DNA from: Actinomycetes bacterium
GTDB lineage: Bacteria; Actinomycetota; Acidimicrobiia; Acidimicrobiales; Microtrichaceae
Assembly (NCBI GenBank): GCA_023450775.1
Contig: JAEXGP010000308.1
Location: 1 to 12,505 of the forward strand
Direction of reading: 5' to 3'
Length of the DNA: 12,505 nt
Shown: positions 6,932 to 12,505 of the stretch, piece after piece
Layout: each line of letters begins with the position of its first letter
How positions within the stretch are numbered: the first letter of the stretch is position 1
Made by a program: the position numbers and the translations under genes
The notes under the pieces: model-generated
Databases searched by the model: none
Told to the model about the DNA's origin: nothing
The model's input: the letters and a program-made list of their open reading frames with translations, nothing else

Positions 6932-7465
6932 TCACGGGACGATCGGTCCCGACGTGCCGACGCGTGGGGCGGTCGCGGTGCCGTTGGCGAACGGAGCGAA
7001 GTGCCAGCCCTCGACCGATCCGGGCACGGGCACCTCCACCGTCGGGCCGGTGCCGCTGTACACCCACGGCGAGCCAGCGGCGCCGGCCTTCCAGTAGGAC
7101 CAGTAGCCGCCGGTGGTCCAGCAGTACGGGTAGCCCTGCGTCGGCAGGCCGTCGATCTGGCAGATGCCGCCGGGGAACCGCCCGGCGTCGTAGGTGAGGC
7201 CGACGGCGCTCAGGGCGGCGTAGCCGCTGGCCTGCGGGCCGAGCGCGCAGCGCACGGTGACGCGGTCGACGAGCGGCGCGAAGTCCACGACGATCGTCAC
7301 GCCCTCGGTGCCCGCGCACCGACCCTCCTTGTACGGCTGGCCGGCACCCGGGTCGGCTGGTGGCGTCGTGCAGGCGCCGGCCAGCAACCCCACCAGGAGG
7401 AGCGCGCCGGCGCCGAGCGCACGGACGCGCCGGGTCGGGGTGTGGTGAACGGAACGTCCGGACAT
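6932..7465 (-). CDS. Small lipoprotein with DUF4430 / transcobalamin C-terminal-like domain
   Basis: The protein has 177 residues from ATG 7465, chosen because GAGAGG lies 8 bases upstream; an in-frame ATG at 7471 is too close to that site. The signal peptide has basic residues, a hydrophobic core (ALGAGALLLVGLLAGAC) and a consensus lipobox LAGAC, so it should be lipid-anchored on the outer face of the membrane. The mature domain has the DUF4430 pattern: an initial beta strand (VTIVVDF), a helix (ASGYAALSAVGL), then ICQIDGLP, a GYWSYWKA strand, and a final PGSVEGWHF that matches the family's 'dGD.veW.f'. Three or four Cys residues could form disulphides. This domain corresponds to the small beta domain of intrinsic factor/transcobalamin, which caps bound cobalamin. 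It is the first gene behind the riboswitch, and the alpha-toroid gene follows. B12 binding is inferred. Confidence 0.78.
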   Translation of the reverse strand: MSGRSVHHTPTRRVRALGAGALLLVGLLAGACTTPPADPGAGQPYKEGRCAGTEGVTIVVDFAPLVDRVTVRCALGPQASGYAALSAVGLTYDAGRFPGGICQIDGLPTQGYPYCWTTGGYWSYWKAGAAGSPWVYSGTGPTVEVPVPGSVEGWHFAPFANGTATAPRVGTSGPIVP

Positions 7466-7467
7466 GT

Positions 7468-7510
7468 GCATCGCCTCTCGAGCTCGTCCCGACAGGACGG
7501 AGGGCGATGC
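7468..7510 (-). promoter_or_regulatory. Ribosome-binding-site sequestering hairpin (riboswitch expression platform)
   Basis: GCATCGCCCTC (7510-7500) pairs with GAGAGGCGATGC (7479-7468): 11 base pairs with one bulged A at 7476. The right arm contains the GAGAGG ribosome binding site of the DUF4430-like gene. An inner 5-bp stem, CGTCC/GGACG at 7499-7495 and 7489-7485, sits in its loop. Formation would block translation initiation, as expected for a B12-repressed gene controlled at translation. Confidence 0.7.
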
Positions 7511-7582
7511 CGGACGGGCACCCGGACAGGGCCGACCGGCGCTCGTCCCCGCAGTCCACGACGGGTTTCCCTGAGCGCACCA

Positions 7583-7711
7583 CCCGACGGGCGTTCCGAC
7601 TCGTGCACCGAGCGCCGTCGGAACGGCGGTCGACGCACCCACGGTTGCGGGACAGTGCCGGAGTTGGACCGGCTTCCCCCGACGGGCGGCGTGTCGGTGC
7701 AGACCGTAGCG
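7583..7711 (-). ncRNA. Cobalamin (B12) riboswitch aptamer
   Basis: The core is read on the minus strand. GGGGGAAGCCGG (7680-7669) leads into P5, GCCGG/CCGGC (7673-7669 with 7661-7657). Then comes the hallmark CACTGTCCCGCAACCGTG (7657-7640), close to the consensus 'C.CUGUCCCGCAACUGU'. A variable hairpin follows: CGACCGCCGT/ACGGCGCTCG at 7632-7609 with a TCCG loop and one C·C mismatch. The 3' part GAGTCGGAACGCCCGTCG (7602-7585) corresponds to the B12-box end 'GAGUCAGGAGACCUGCC'. The 5' ACGG at 7706-7703 can pair with CCGT at 7590-7587 as the closing helix. The loop of P5 (TCCAACT) departs from the usual 'UGNNAAU'. Ends are approximate. It lies about 115 bases before the DUF4430-like gene and should repress it when B12 is bound. 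No promoter is recognised. Confidence 0.88.
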
Positions 7712-7733
7712 GGCGGCCGGCCTCGGCGCACCA

Positions 7734-7753
7734 CCGAGCGCGCGGGCGCTCGG
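7734..7753 (-). terminator. Hairpin after aspS
   Basis: CCGAGCGC (7734-7741) and GCGCTCGG (7746-7753) form a perfect 8-bp G+C stem with a 4-base loop, 54 bases after the aspS stop and 22 bases before the riboswitch. There is no T-tract. The position fits a terminator separating the synthetase operon from the B12 unit. Confidence 0.5.
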
Positions 7754-7807
7754 CGTCGGCGACGAATCAGCGACGGCCGGCGCTCACGACATCGGCGTCC
7801 AGGGCGC

Positions 7808-9595
7808 TCAGGAGGCGGGTGGCGGCAGCAGCCGGAGGCCCAGCTCGTCGAGCTGCTCGGCGTCGATCGCGGTCGGCGCCTTGGTGAGCGGGTCCGTGCC
7901 CGACTGGGTCTTGGGGTACGCGATGACCTCGCGGATGTTCTCCTCGCCCACCAGGAGCGCGACCAGACGGTCGATGCCGAAGGCGAAGCCCGCGTGCGGC
8001 GGTGCGCCGTACCGGAAGGCGTCGAGCAGGAACCCGAACTTGAGCTGCGCCTCCTCGTCGGAGATGCCGAGCAGCTCGAAGATGCGGCGCTGGACGTCGG
8101 GGCGGTGGATACGGACGCTGCCGGAGCCCAGCTCCCAGCCGTTGAGGACCAGGTCGTAGGCCTGGGACCGGACGCGGAGCAGGTCCTCGGGCGAGCCCCC
8201 CGCTGCGACGGCGTCGAGCAGCTCGAGGTCCTCCTCGTGCGGCATCGTGAACGGGTGGTGCGCCGAGACCGGGCGCCCCGTGGCGGCGTCGATCGACTCG
8301 AACAGCGGGAAGTCGACCACCCACAGGAACTGCAGGCCGCCCTCGTCCACGGGCGGGCGGCCGAGCTCCAGGCGCAGGAGTCCGAGCACGTGGCACGTCG
8401 GCAGCCACTCGTCCGCGACCAGGAACAGCAGGTCGCCCACCTGGGCGCCGGTGCGCTCCACGATGCGCGCCAGCTCGGACTCGGACAGGAACTTGGCGAT
8501 CGGGGAGTTGAGCGTGGTGCCGCCGTCGCCGTCCTCGACGCGCATCCACACGAGGCCCTTGGCGCCCCAGCGCTTGGCCTGGTCGGTGAGGTCGTCCAGC
8601 CGGCTCCGCGAGGTGTCGGCCGAGCCGCCCTCCAGGCGGATGCCCTTGATCGACGCCGCCTTGAAGGCGTTGAAGCCGGTGTCGGCGAACACGTCGGTCA
8701 GCTCGATCAGCTCCATGCCGAAGCGGATGTCGGGCTTGTCGGAGCCGTAGCGGTCCATGGCCTCGTGCCACGTGATGCGCGGGACGTCGGCCACGCGCTG
8801 GCCGGTGACGGCCTCCGACGCGGAGCTGACCGCGGTGGTGATCGCGAGGATGACGTCCTCCTGGCCGGCGAAGCTCATCTCGGCGTCGAGCTGCGTGAAC
8901 TCGAACTGCCGATCCGCTCGCAGATCCTCGTCGCGGAAGCAGCGGGCGATCTGGTAGTAGCGGTCGACGCCGCCCACCATGCACAGCTGCTTGAAGAGCT
9001 GCGGGCTCTGCGGCAGCGCGTAGAAGGTGCCCGGCCGGTGACGGGACGGCACGACGAAGTCGCGGGCACCCTCGGGCGTGGAGGCGATCAGCATGGGCGT
9101 CTCGACCTCGACGAAGCCCTGCGCGTCCATGGCGCGCCGGATCGCGCCGTTGACCTGGGCGCGGGTACGCAGGTTGCGCTGCATGACGTCGCGCCGGAGG
9201 TCCACGTAGCGGTACCGGAGTCGCACGGTCTCGTCCACGTCCGCGGCGCGGTCGTCGAGCGGGAACGGCGGCGGCTCCGCCTCGGACAGGATCTCGACGG
9301 TGCAGTCCCCGACCTCGATCTCACCGGTGACGAGCGCGGGGTTGACCGTGCCCTCGGGCCGGGGCCGCACGGTGCCGGTGATGCGAAGGACGTACTCGCT
9401 GCGCAGGTCGTGCGCGCCGTCGACGACGCACTGCAGCAGGCCCGTGTGGTCGCGGAGGTCGATGAAGGCCAGGTGCTCGCCGTGCTCGCGACGGCGGGCG
9501 ACCCAGCCGCAGACGGTCACGGTCTGGCCGATGTGCTCGGGCCGCAGTTGCCCGCACATGTGGGTCCGCAGGGCGGTGGGGGCGTACTCGGTCAC
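7808..9595 (-). CDS. aspS: Aspartate--tRNA(Asp/Asn) ligase, non-discriminating type
   Basis: This is a full-length 595-residue bacterial-type AspRS. It has an N-terminal OB-fold anticodon domain (about 1-110; WVARRREHGEHLAFIDLRD at 31-49), class II motif 2 region RCFRDEDLRADRQFEFTQLD (218-237), a GAD-type insertion, the AHHPFTMP motif (445-452) and motif 3 GFAFGIDRL (536-544). His38 and Gly82 (in RPRPEGT) occupy positions where anticodon-discriminating enzymes such as E. coli's have Leu and Lys. His plus Gly is the signature of enzymes that charge both tRNA-Asp and tRNA-Asn, so a GatCAB amidotransferase is predicted elsewhere. The start is GTG 9595, overlapping the hisS stop (GTGA), so it is translationally coupled to hisS. 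The next unit downstream is B12-regulated and separated by a hairpin. Confidence 0.96.
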   Translation of the reverse strand: MTEYAPTALRTHMCGQLRPEHIGQTVTVCGWVARRREHGEHLAFIDLRDHTGLLQCVVDGAHDLRSEYVLRITGTVRPRPEGTVNPALVTGEIEVGDCTVEILSEAEPPPFPLDDRAADVDETVRLRYRYVDLRRDVMQRNLRTRAQVNGAIRRAMDAQGFVEVETPMLIASTPEGARDFVVPSRHRPGTFYALPQSPQLFKQLCMVGGVDRYYQIARCFRDEDLRADRQFEFTQLDAEMSFAGQEDVILAITTAVSSASEAVTGQRVADVPRITWHEAMDRYGSDKPDIRFGMELIELTDVFADTGFNAFKAASIKGIRLEGGSADTSRSRLDDLTDQAKRWGAKGLVWMRVEDGDGGTTLNSPIAKFLSESELARIVERTGAQVGDLLFLVADEWLPTCHVLGLLRLELGRPPVDEGGLQFLWVVDFPLFESIDAATGRPVSAHHPFTMPHEEDLELLDAVAAGGSPEDLLRVRSQAYDLVLNGWELGSGSVRIHRPDVQRRIFELLGISDEEAQLKFGFLLDAFRYGAPPHAGFAFGIDRLVALLVGEENIREVIAYPKTQSGTDPLTKAPTAIDAEQLDELGLRLLPPPAS

Positions 9596-10890
9596 AGGTG
9601 CTTCCTCAGGTCGTCGATCAGCTCGTCCAGGGGCACGCGGCGCTGCTCGCCGCCGCCGCGCAGGTCGCGGACGGTCACCTCGCCCGCCTCCTGCTCGTCG
9701 CTGCCGACGAGCAGTGCGAACCGGGCGCCGGAGCGGTCCGCAGACTTCATCTGGGCCTTCATGGACCCGCCACCGAAGCGGCGGTCGGCCGACAGCCCCG
9801 CGGCACGTAGCTCGTGCGTGAGGTCGCGGGCGGCGGTGCCGCCGACCAGGTCGACCACGAAGGCGTCCATGCTCCGCTCGGGCGCAGCGAACACGTCCTC
9901 GGCGTCGCAGGCCAGCAGGATCCGGTCGACGCCGAGTGCGAACCCGATGCCGTCCGTCGGCGGGCCGCCCAGGTCCTCGGCGAGCCGGTCGTAGCGACCG
10001 CCCCCGCCGACCGCGTTCTGCGCCGCATCCAGCGCGTCGGCGACGTACTCGAACGTGGTGCGCCGGTAGTAGTCCAGGCCGCGGACCAGCCGGTCCTCCA
10101 CCGTGTACGGGATGCCCAGCGAGTCCAGCCCGGCCAGCACGCGCTCGAAGTGCGCGGCGGCCTCGTCGGACAGGTGGTCCGCCACCTTCGGCGCCCCCGC
10201 CACGACGGCTCGGTCCTCGGGGCGCTTCGAGTCGAGGACGCGCAGCGGGTTCCGCCCCAGCGTCTCGACCGCCTTCTCGGACAGCTCACCGCGGTGCGCC
10301 TCGAGGTGCAGGCGAACGGCCTCGGTGTAGCGGGCCCGGTCCTCGTGCTCCCCCAGCGAGTTCACGAGCAGGCGGACCTGACGGAGCCCCAGTCGCTCGT
10401 AGAAGCGCCAGCCCAGGGCGATGACCTCGACGTCCAGGTCCGGATCGTCCACGCCCAGGACCTCGACGCCGACCTGCTCGAAGCTGCGGTAGCGGCCCTT
10501 CTGGGGGCGCTCGTGGCGGAAGTTCGCGCCGGCGTACCAGACCTTCCACGGCAGGAGCGGCTTGTGCTGCACGAACGCCCGCACGGCCCCGGCGGTCATC
10601 TCGGGCCGCAGCGCGATCCGGGTGCCGTCCTTGTCGACGAAGTCGTACATCTCCTTGGTGACGACGTCGGTGGCCTCGCCGACCCGCAGGAACACGCCGA
10701 GGTCCTCGACCAGCGGCAGCACGAGCTCGTGGTAGCCCGCCGCCTCCACCACCTCGGCGAAGGCGGCCACGAGCGCGCGGCGCCGCGACGACTCCGGCGC
10801 CAGCACGTCGCGCATGCCGGTGAGGGCCCGGAAGGCCTCGACCGGCTGGGGTGCCGGGGCCTCGGCGGCCGGGGGTGGCGGTTCGGTCAC
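9592..10890 (-). CDS. hisS: Histidine--tRNA ligase
   Basis: The protein has 432 residues from GTG 10890. It is a class II HisRS that charges tRNA-His. Motif 1 begins at GMRDVLAPESSRR (25-37). The ATP/motif 2 segment is FRHERPQKGRYRSFEQVGVE (124-143). The histidine-specific RGLDYYRRTTFEY lies at 270-282 and motif 3 GIGFALGVDRILL at 314-326. The C-terminal anticodon domain runs from about 340 and contains the typical GGGSMKAQMKSADRSGARF and GEQRRVPLDEL. The first 18 residues are a Pro/Ala-rich extension. The open frame continues far upstream but without HisRS similarity. GTG 10890 is chosen because TAGCGT lies 8 bases before it, as for rarA, suggesting a leaderless mRNA. It is the first gene of a hisS-aspS operon. 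Confidence 0.95.
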   Translation of the reverse strand: MTEPPPPAAEAPAPQPVEAFRALTGMRDVLAPESSRRRALVAAFAEVVEAAGYHELVLPLVEDLGVFLRVGEATDVVTKEMYDFVDKDGTRIALRPEMTAGAVRAFVQHKPLLPWKVWYAGANFRHERPQKGRYRSFEQVGVEVLGVDDPDLDVEVIALGWRFYERLGLRQVRLLVNSLGEHEDRARYTEAVRLHLEAHRGELSEKAVETLGRNPLRVLDSKRPEDRAVVAGAPKVADHLSDEAAAHFERVLAGLDSLGIPYTVEDRLVRGLDYYRRTTFEYVADALDAAQNAVGGGGRYDRLAEDLGGPPTDGIGFALGVDRILLACDAEDVFAAPERSMDAFVVDLVGGTAARDLTHELRAAGLSADRRFGGGSMKAQMKSADRSGARFALLVGSDEQEAGEVTVRDLRGGGEQRRVPLDELIDDLRKHL

Positions 10891-10898
10891 GGGAGGCC

Positions 10899-10904
10899 AC
10901 GCTA
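10899..10904 (-). promoter_or_regulatory. Candidate -10 box of hisS (TAGCGT)
   Basis: TAGCGT in the context GGTAGCGT ends 8 bases before GTG 10890, with no ribosome binding site between. The same octamer precedes rarA. It suggests a leaderless or near-leaderless hisS-aspS message. Confidence 0.45.
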
Positions 10905-10922
10905 CCGGAGCGCTCGCGGCGT

Positions 10923-10952
10923 CCCGGCACCCGTTCCGGCCGGGCTCCCGGG
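10923..10952 (-). terminator. Imperfect hairpin directly after the acyltransferase-like gene
   Basis: The first base after the stop begins a CCCGG...CCGGG stem enclosing an inner CCCG...CGGG stem. Small internal mismatches and a 7-base loop are present, and there is no T-tract. It also overlaps the upstream part of the hisS promoter region. Confidence 0.35.
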
Positions 10953-12116
10953 TCAGGGCTTGACGATCGAGCGGACCTGCGTGAGCAGGTCGTCCTCCTG
11001 GCGGTGGTAGATCGTGGGCAGCCCGGTCGCCTCCTGGTGGGCGTCCGCGATCCACTCCATGATCCGGTGGCAGTCGTTCTTCTCCCGCACCCGGGTCAGT
11101 GCACCGACCTCGAGCGCCGGGTGCGACGGGTCCAGCGACACCGCGATCGGCAGCACGAACTTGCAGCCGAGCATCAGGTTGATCGTGCCGTCGTAGAGCG
11201 GCTGCAGGTGCACGGTCTCGAGCGAGCCGTCGGGCTCGTAGCCGCGGAGCTGGCGCCACTGGGCCTTCATCCGCTGGACCATCTCGACCGCCACCGACAG
11301 GTCCTGGCTCCCGCTGGCCGCCATGGCCAGCAGCTGACCCCCCTCGGACAGCCGGACGTCGAGCTCGTGGCGCATGAGCTGGTTGTTGGCGCGCACGAGC
11401 GCCGGGTCGAGCTTGGCGCGGCGCCGGGAGTGCGTCTGGGGCACCGACAGGAACGTGCGGGCGCCGCACTGCAGCACCTGCATGGCCGGGATGTTGAACG
11501 CCATGCGGGTGGTGACCATGCGGCTGACGAGCACGTTCATGCGCACGGCGAGGTCCTCGACCTCGATGTGCTCGCCGAGCACGCCGAACTCGCGGCCGCT
11601 CGAGCACATCGCGTCGATCATCGCCCCGCCCACGAGCGCGATGTCGATGATCTGGCCGTGGTTGGTCACCACCGCCACGTTCGTGCCCTCGTTGAACACC
11701 AGCTGGTAGAGCGCATCGAGGCGCTCGGCGATCACCGGGTCCCGGAACCGCTCCAACAGCCAGGGGAAGTTCGGGTAGGCCGCGTTGGCGTAGAGCTCGA
11801 TCGTGTCCGTGTTGGCCGGCCGGGGCTCGATGACCACGCACGACGGATCGTGGAACTCCAGGCTCGGCGTGTACGGCAGCGGCTGCAGCACTGCGTGGTG
11901 CCCTTGGCGCGCCAGCCCCGAGAGCGCCTTGTAGTACGCCGCGGGGTCGGTGGCGGCCAGCAGCTCGCGAGCCTCGTCGATCGGTGAGCTCGATCGGGCC
12001 GTGTCCATCGACCCCTCCTCGGTGGCGGCCGCGCCGCCGTCGGTGCCGGCCGGCTCCAGGCCCACCAGGTGGAGGTCGGGGCGGTCGGACTTGGATCGGT
12101 CGGCGCGCGGGCTCAT
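10953..12116 (-). CDS. Uncharacterised protein with glycerol-phosphate acyltransferase-like motifs
   Basis: The protein has 387 residues from ATG 12116; ATG 12125 is the alternative start, and neither has a clear Shine-Dalgarno. The first 45 residues are low-complexity; from about 45 on the protein looks folded. I do not recognise the family. Suggestive blocks, in order, are an HX4D-type motif VVTNHGQIIDIA (149-160; His153, Asp158), CGARTFLSVP (217-226), SEGGQLLAMAASGSQD (257-272), reminiscent of the 'APSGGRDR' block of plastid-type glycerol-3-phosphate acyltransferases, and CKFVLPIAVSLD (318-329), like the final 'VxPVA' block. Together they fit a divergent PlsB/GPAT-type acyltransferase, acting on lipid or another acceptor. 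There is no signal peptide or clear membrane helix. It is separated from hisS by 62 bases holding a hairpin and the hisS -10, so it is probably a separate transcription unit. The coding call is firm; the function is weak. Confidence 0.8.
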   Translation of the reverse strand: MSPRADRSKSDRPDLHLVGLEPAGTDGGAAATEEGSMDTARSSSPIDEARELLAATDPAAYYKALSGLARQGHHAVLQPLPYTPSLEFHDPSCVVIEPRPANTDTIELYANAAYPNFPWLLERFRDPVIAERLDALYQLVFNEGTNVAVVTNHGQIIDIALVGGAMIDAMCSSGREFGVLGEHIEVEDLAVRMNVLVSRMVTTRMAFNIPAMQVLQCGARTFLSVPQTHSRRRAKLDPALVRANNQLMRHELDVRLSEGGQLLAMAASGSQDLSVAVEMVQRMKAQWRQLRGYEPDGSLETVHLQPLYDGTINLMLGCKFVLPIAVSLDPSHPALEVGALTRVREKNDCHRIMEWIADAHQEATGLPTIYHRQEDDLLTQVRSIVKP

Positions 12117-12162
12117 CGGGGACATTCTGCTCCCGCGACGGCCGGAACGCGACCCGGGCGCG

Positions 12163-12195
12163 ACGGTGGGCCGGGTCGTGGACCCGGCCCGCCGT
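12163..12195 (-). terminator. Strong 15-bp hairpin after the glycine-rich gene
   Basis: ACGGTGGGCCGGGTC (12163-12177) and GACCCGGCCCGCCGT (12181-12195) pair over 15 positions, with a single G·T wobble and a 3-base loop. The hairpin lies 69 bases after the stop of the glycine-rich gene and 46 bases before the next start. There is no T-tract, as is common for actinobacterial terminators. Confidence 0.6.
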
Positions 12196-12264
12196 GGTCG
12201 CCCTCGGATGCGATGCCGGAGCGGGTCCGGCGCCGGGTCGCCCGGACGGCGACCCGGCGGGGGG

Positions 12265-12505
12265 TCAGAGGGTGATCTGGTTGGCCACCGGACCGGTCTG
12301 GCCGGCGATGCCGTTGATGCCGAGCGAGCCACCGGGACCGCCGGCGCCACCGGTGCCGCCGCTGAACGACGGCGTCGAGTGGTTCACGGTCGAGGTGTTG
12401 CTGACGACACCGAAGGCCGGGCCGCCGGCACCGCCGCCACCGGCGCCTGCGTGACCGCCCCGGGCGCCGTCGCCGCCCTTGCCACCACCGCCGCCGGACT
12501 CGAAC
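12265..12505 (-). CDS. C-terminal end of a glycine-rich (PGRS/collagen-like) protein, cut by window edge
   Basis: The last 79 codons are visible, ending in TGA at 12265. The sequence is strongly glycine-rich: GGGGGKGGDGARGGHAGAGG, then GGTGGAGGPGGS and NGIAGQTGPVANQITL at the very end. The two Gly blocks are separated by a Ser/Thr/Asn-rich segment (VVSNTSTVNHSTPSF). Gly-Gly-X repeats of this type occur in PE_PGRS proteins of mycobacteria and in other exported or cell-surface actinobacterial proteins, where they form a polyglycine II or beta-helical stalk. No N-terminus is visible, so export and domain content cannot be judged. Codon use is as G+C-rich as the neighbours, with a clear reading frame. 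The strong hairpin at 12163-12195 follows it. Function unknown. Confidence 0.7.
   Translation of the reverse strand, partial: FESGGGGGKGGDGARGGHAGAGGGGAGGPAFGVVSNTSTVNHSTPSFSGGTGGAGGPGGSLGINGIAGQTGPVANQITL

Noticed and set aside
7703..7708. TACGGT as the -10 box of the B12 unit
   Set aside because: It fits TANNNT, but these bases pair with the 3' part of the aptamer (CCGT at 7590-7587), so they should be transcribed. The true promoter lies further upstream and was not recognised.
7001..9994. Plus-strand open frame of 997 codons opposite the DUF4430-like gene, the riboswitch, aspS and part of hisS
   Set aside because: It crosses three unrelated minus-strand elements, has no recognisable domain and shows Arg/Ala/His-rich shadow composition.
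10840..10960. T-box leader before hisS
   Set aside because: The gap is only 62 bases, there is no T-box sequence, and the -10 lies 8 bases before the start.
9592..11841. HisRS with a 317-residue N-terminal extension
   Set aside because: The extra part is an out-of-frame reading of the upstream gene. A GTG start with a -10 box lies right before the HisRS homology.
12197..12211. 15-base match GTCGCCCTCGGATGC also found, on the other strand, at 3765-3779
   Set aside because: A single short match in G+C-rich sequence with no symmetry or shared context; chance is sufficient.
12117..12350. Extension of the acyltransferase-like protein to an ATG at 12350
   Set aside because: It would run through the strong hairpin at 12163-12195 and over the end of the glycine-rich gene, giving an Arg/Pro-rich shadow peptide.

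Overview
The window comes from a very G+C-rich bacterium. Every gene I can support lies on the minus strand. Family content, gene order and protein-level details point to Actinomycetota: the order rarA–DUF948–DUF6167–alaS–ruvX–(mltG), a non-discriminating type AspRS, TANNNT -10 boxes sitting directly before start codons, and Ala/Gly/Arg/Pro-rich composition. An acidimicrobiia-like lineage is a guess I cannot test without a search.

In transcription order (right to left): (1) 12265-12505, the C-terminal end of a glycine-rich, probably exported protein, followed by a strong hairpin at 12163-12195. (2) 10953-12116, an unrecognised protein with weak glycerol-phosphate acyltransferase-like motifs. 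(3) hisS and aspS, a two-gene aminoacyl-tRNA synthetase operon with a 4-base stop/start overlap, probably from a leaderless promoter, ending in a hairpin at 7734-7753. (4) 5769-7711, a B12-related unit: a cobalamin riboswitch (about 7583-7711), a hairpin that pairs with the ribosome binding site, a small lipoprotein with a DUF4430/transcobalamin C-terminal-like domain, and a second lipoprotein with an alpha/alpha-toroid (prenyltransferase/squalene-cyclase-like) fold. (5) 5638-5740, a 17-bp tandem repeat array ending in a 14-bp palindrome. (6) 1-5583, rarA, a DUF948 protein, a DUF6167-like protein, alaS, ruvX and the start of a gene that is probably mltG.

The most interesting part is region 4. 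Vertebrate intrinsic factor and transcobalamin consist of an alpha/alpha-barrel domain plus a small beta domain, and cobalamin binds between them. Here two adjacent secreted lipoproteins carry the same two fold types as separate polypeptides, and their mRNA leader is a recognisable B12-sensing RNA. This suggests a two-part surface cobalamin-capture system, made when B12 is scarce. No transporter gene lies next to it in this window.

The rest is housekeeping: tRNA charging for Ala, Asp and His, replication-fork maintenance (RarA), pre-16S rRNA processing (RuvX/YqgF) and envelope functions. Smaller oddities include a duplicated gene end at 3777-3884, AspRS residues predicting an indirect Asn-tRNA pathway, and a repeat-encoded QGDPR tract at the left edge.
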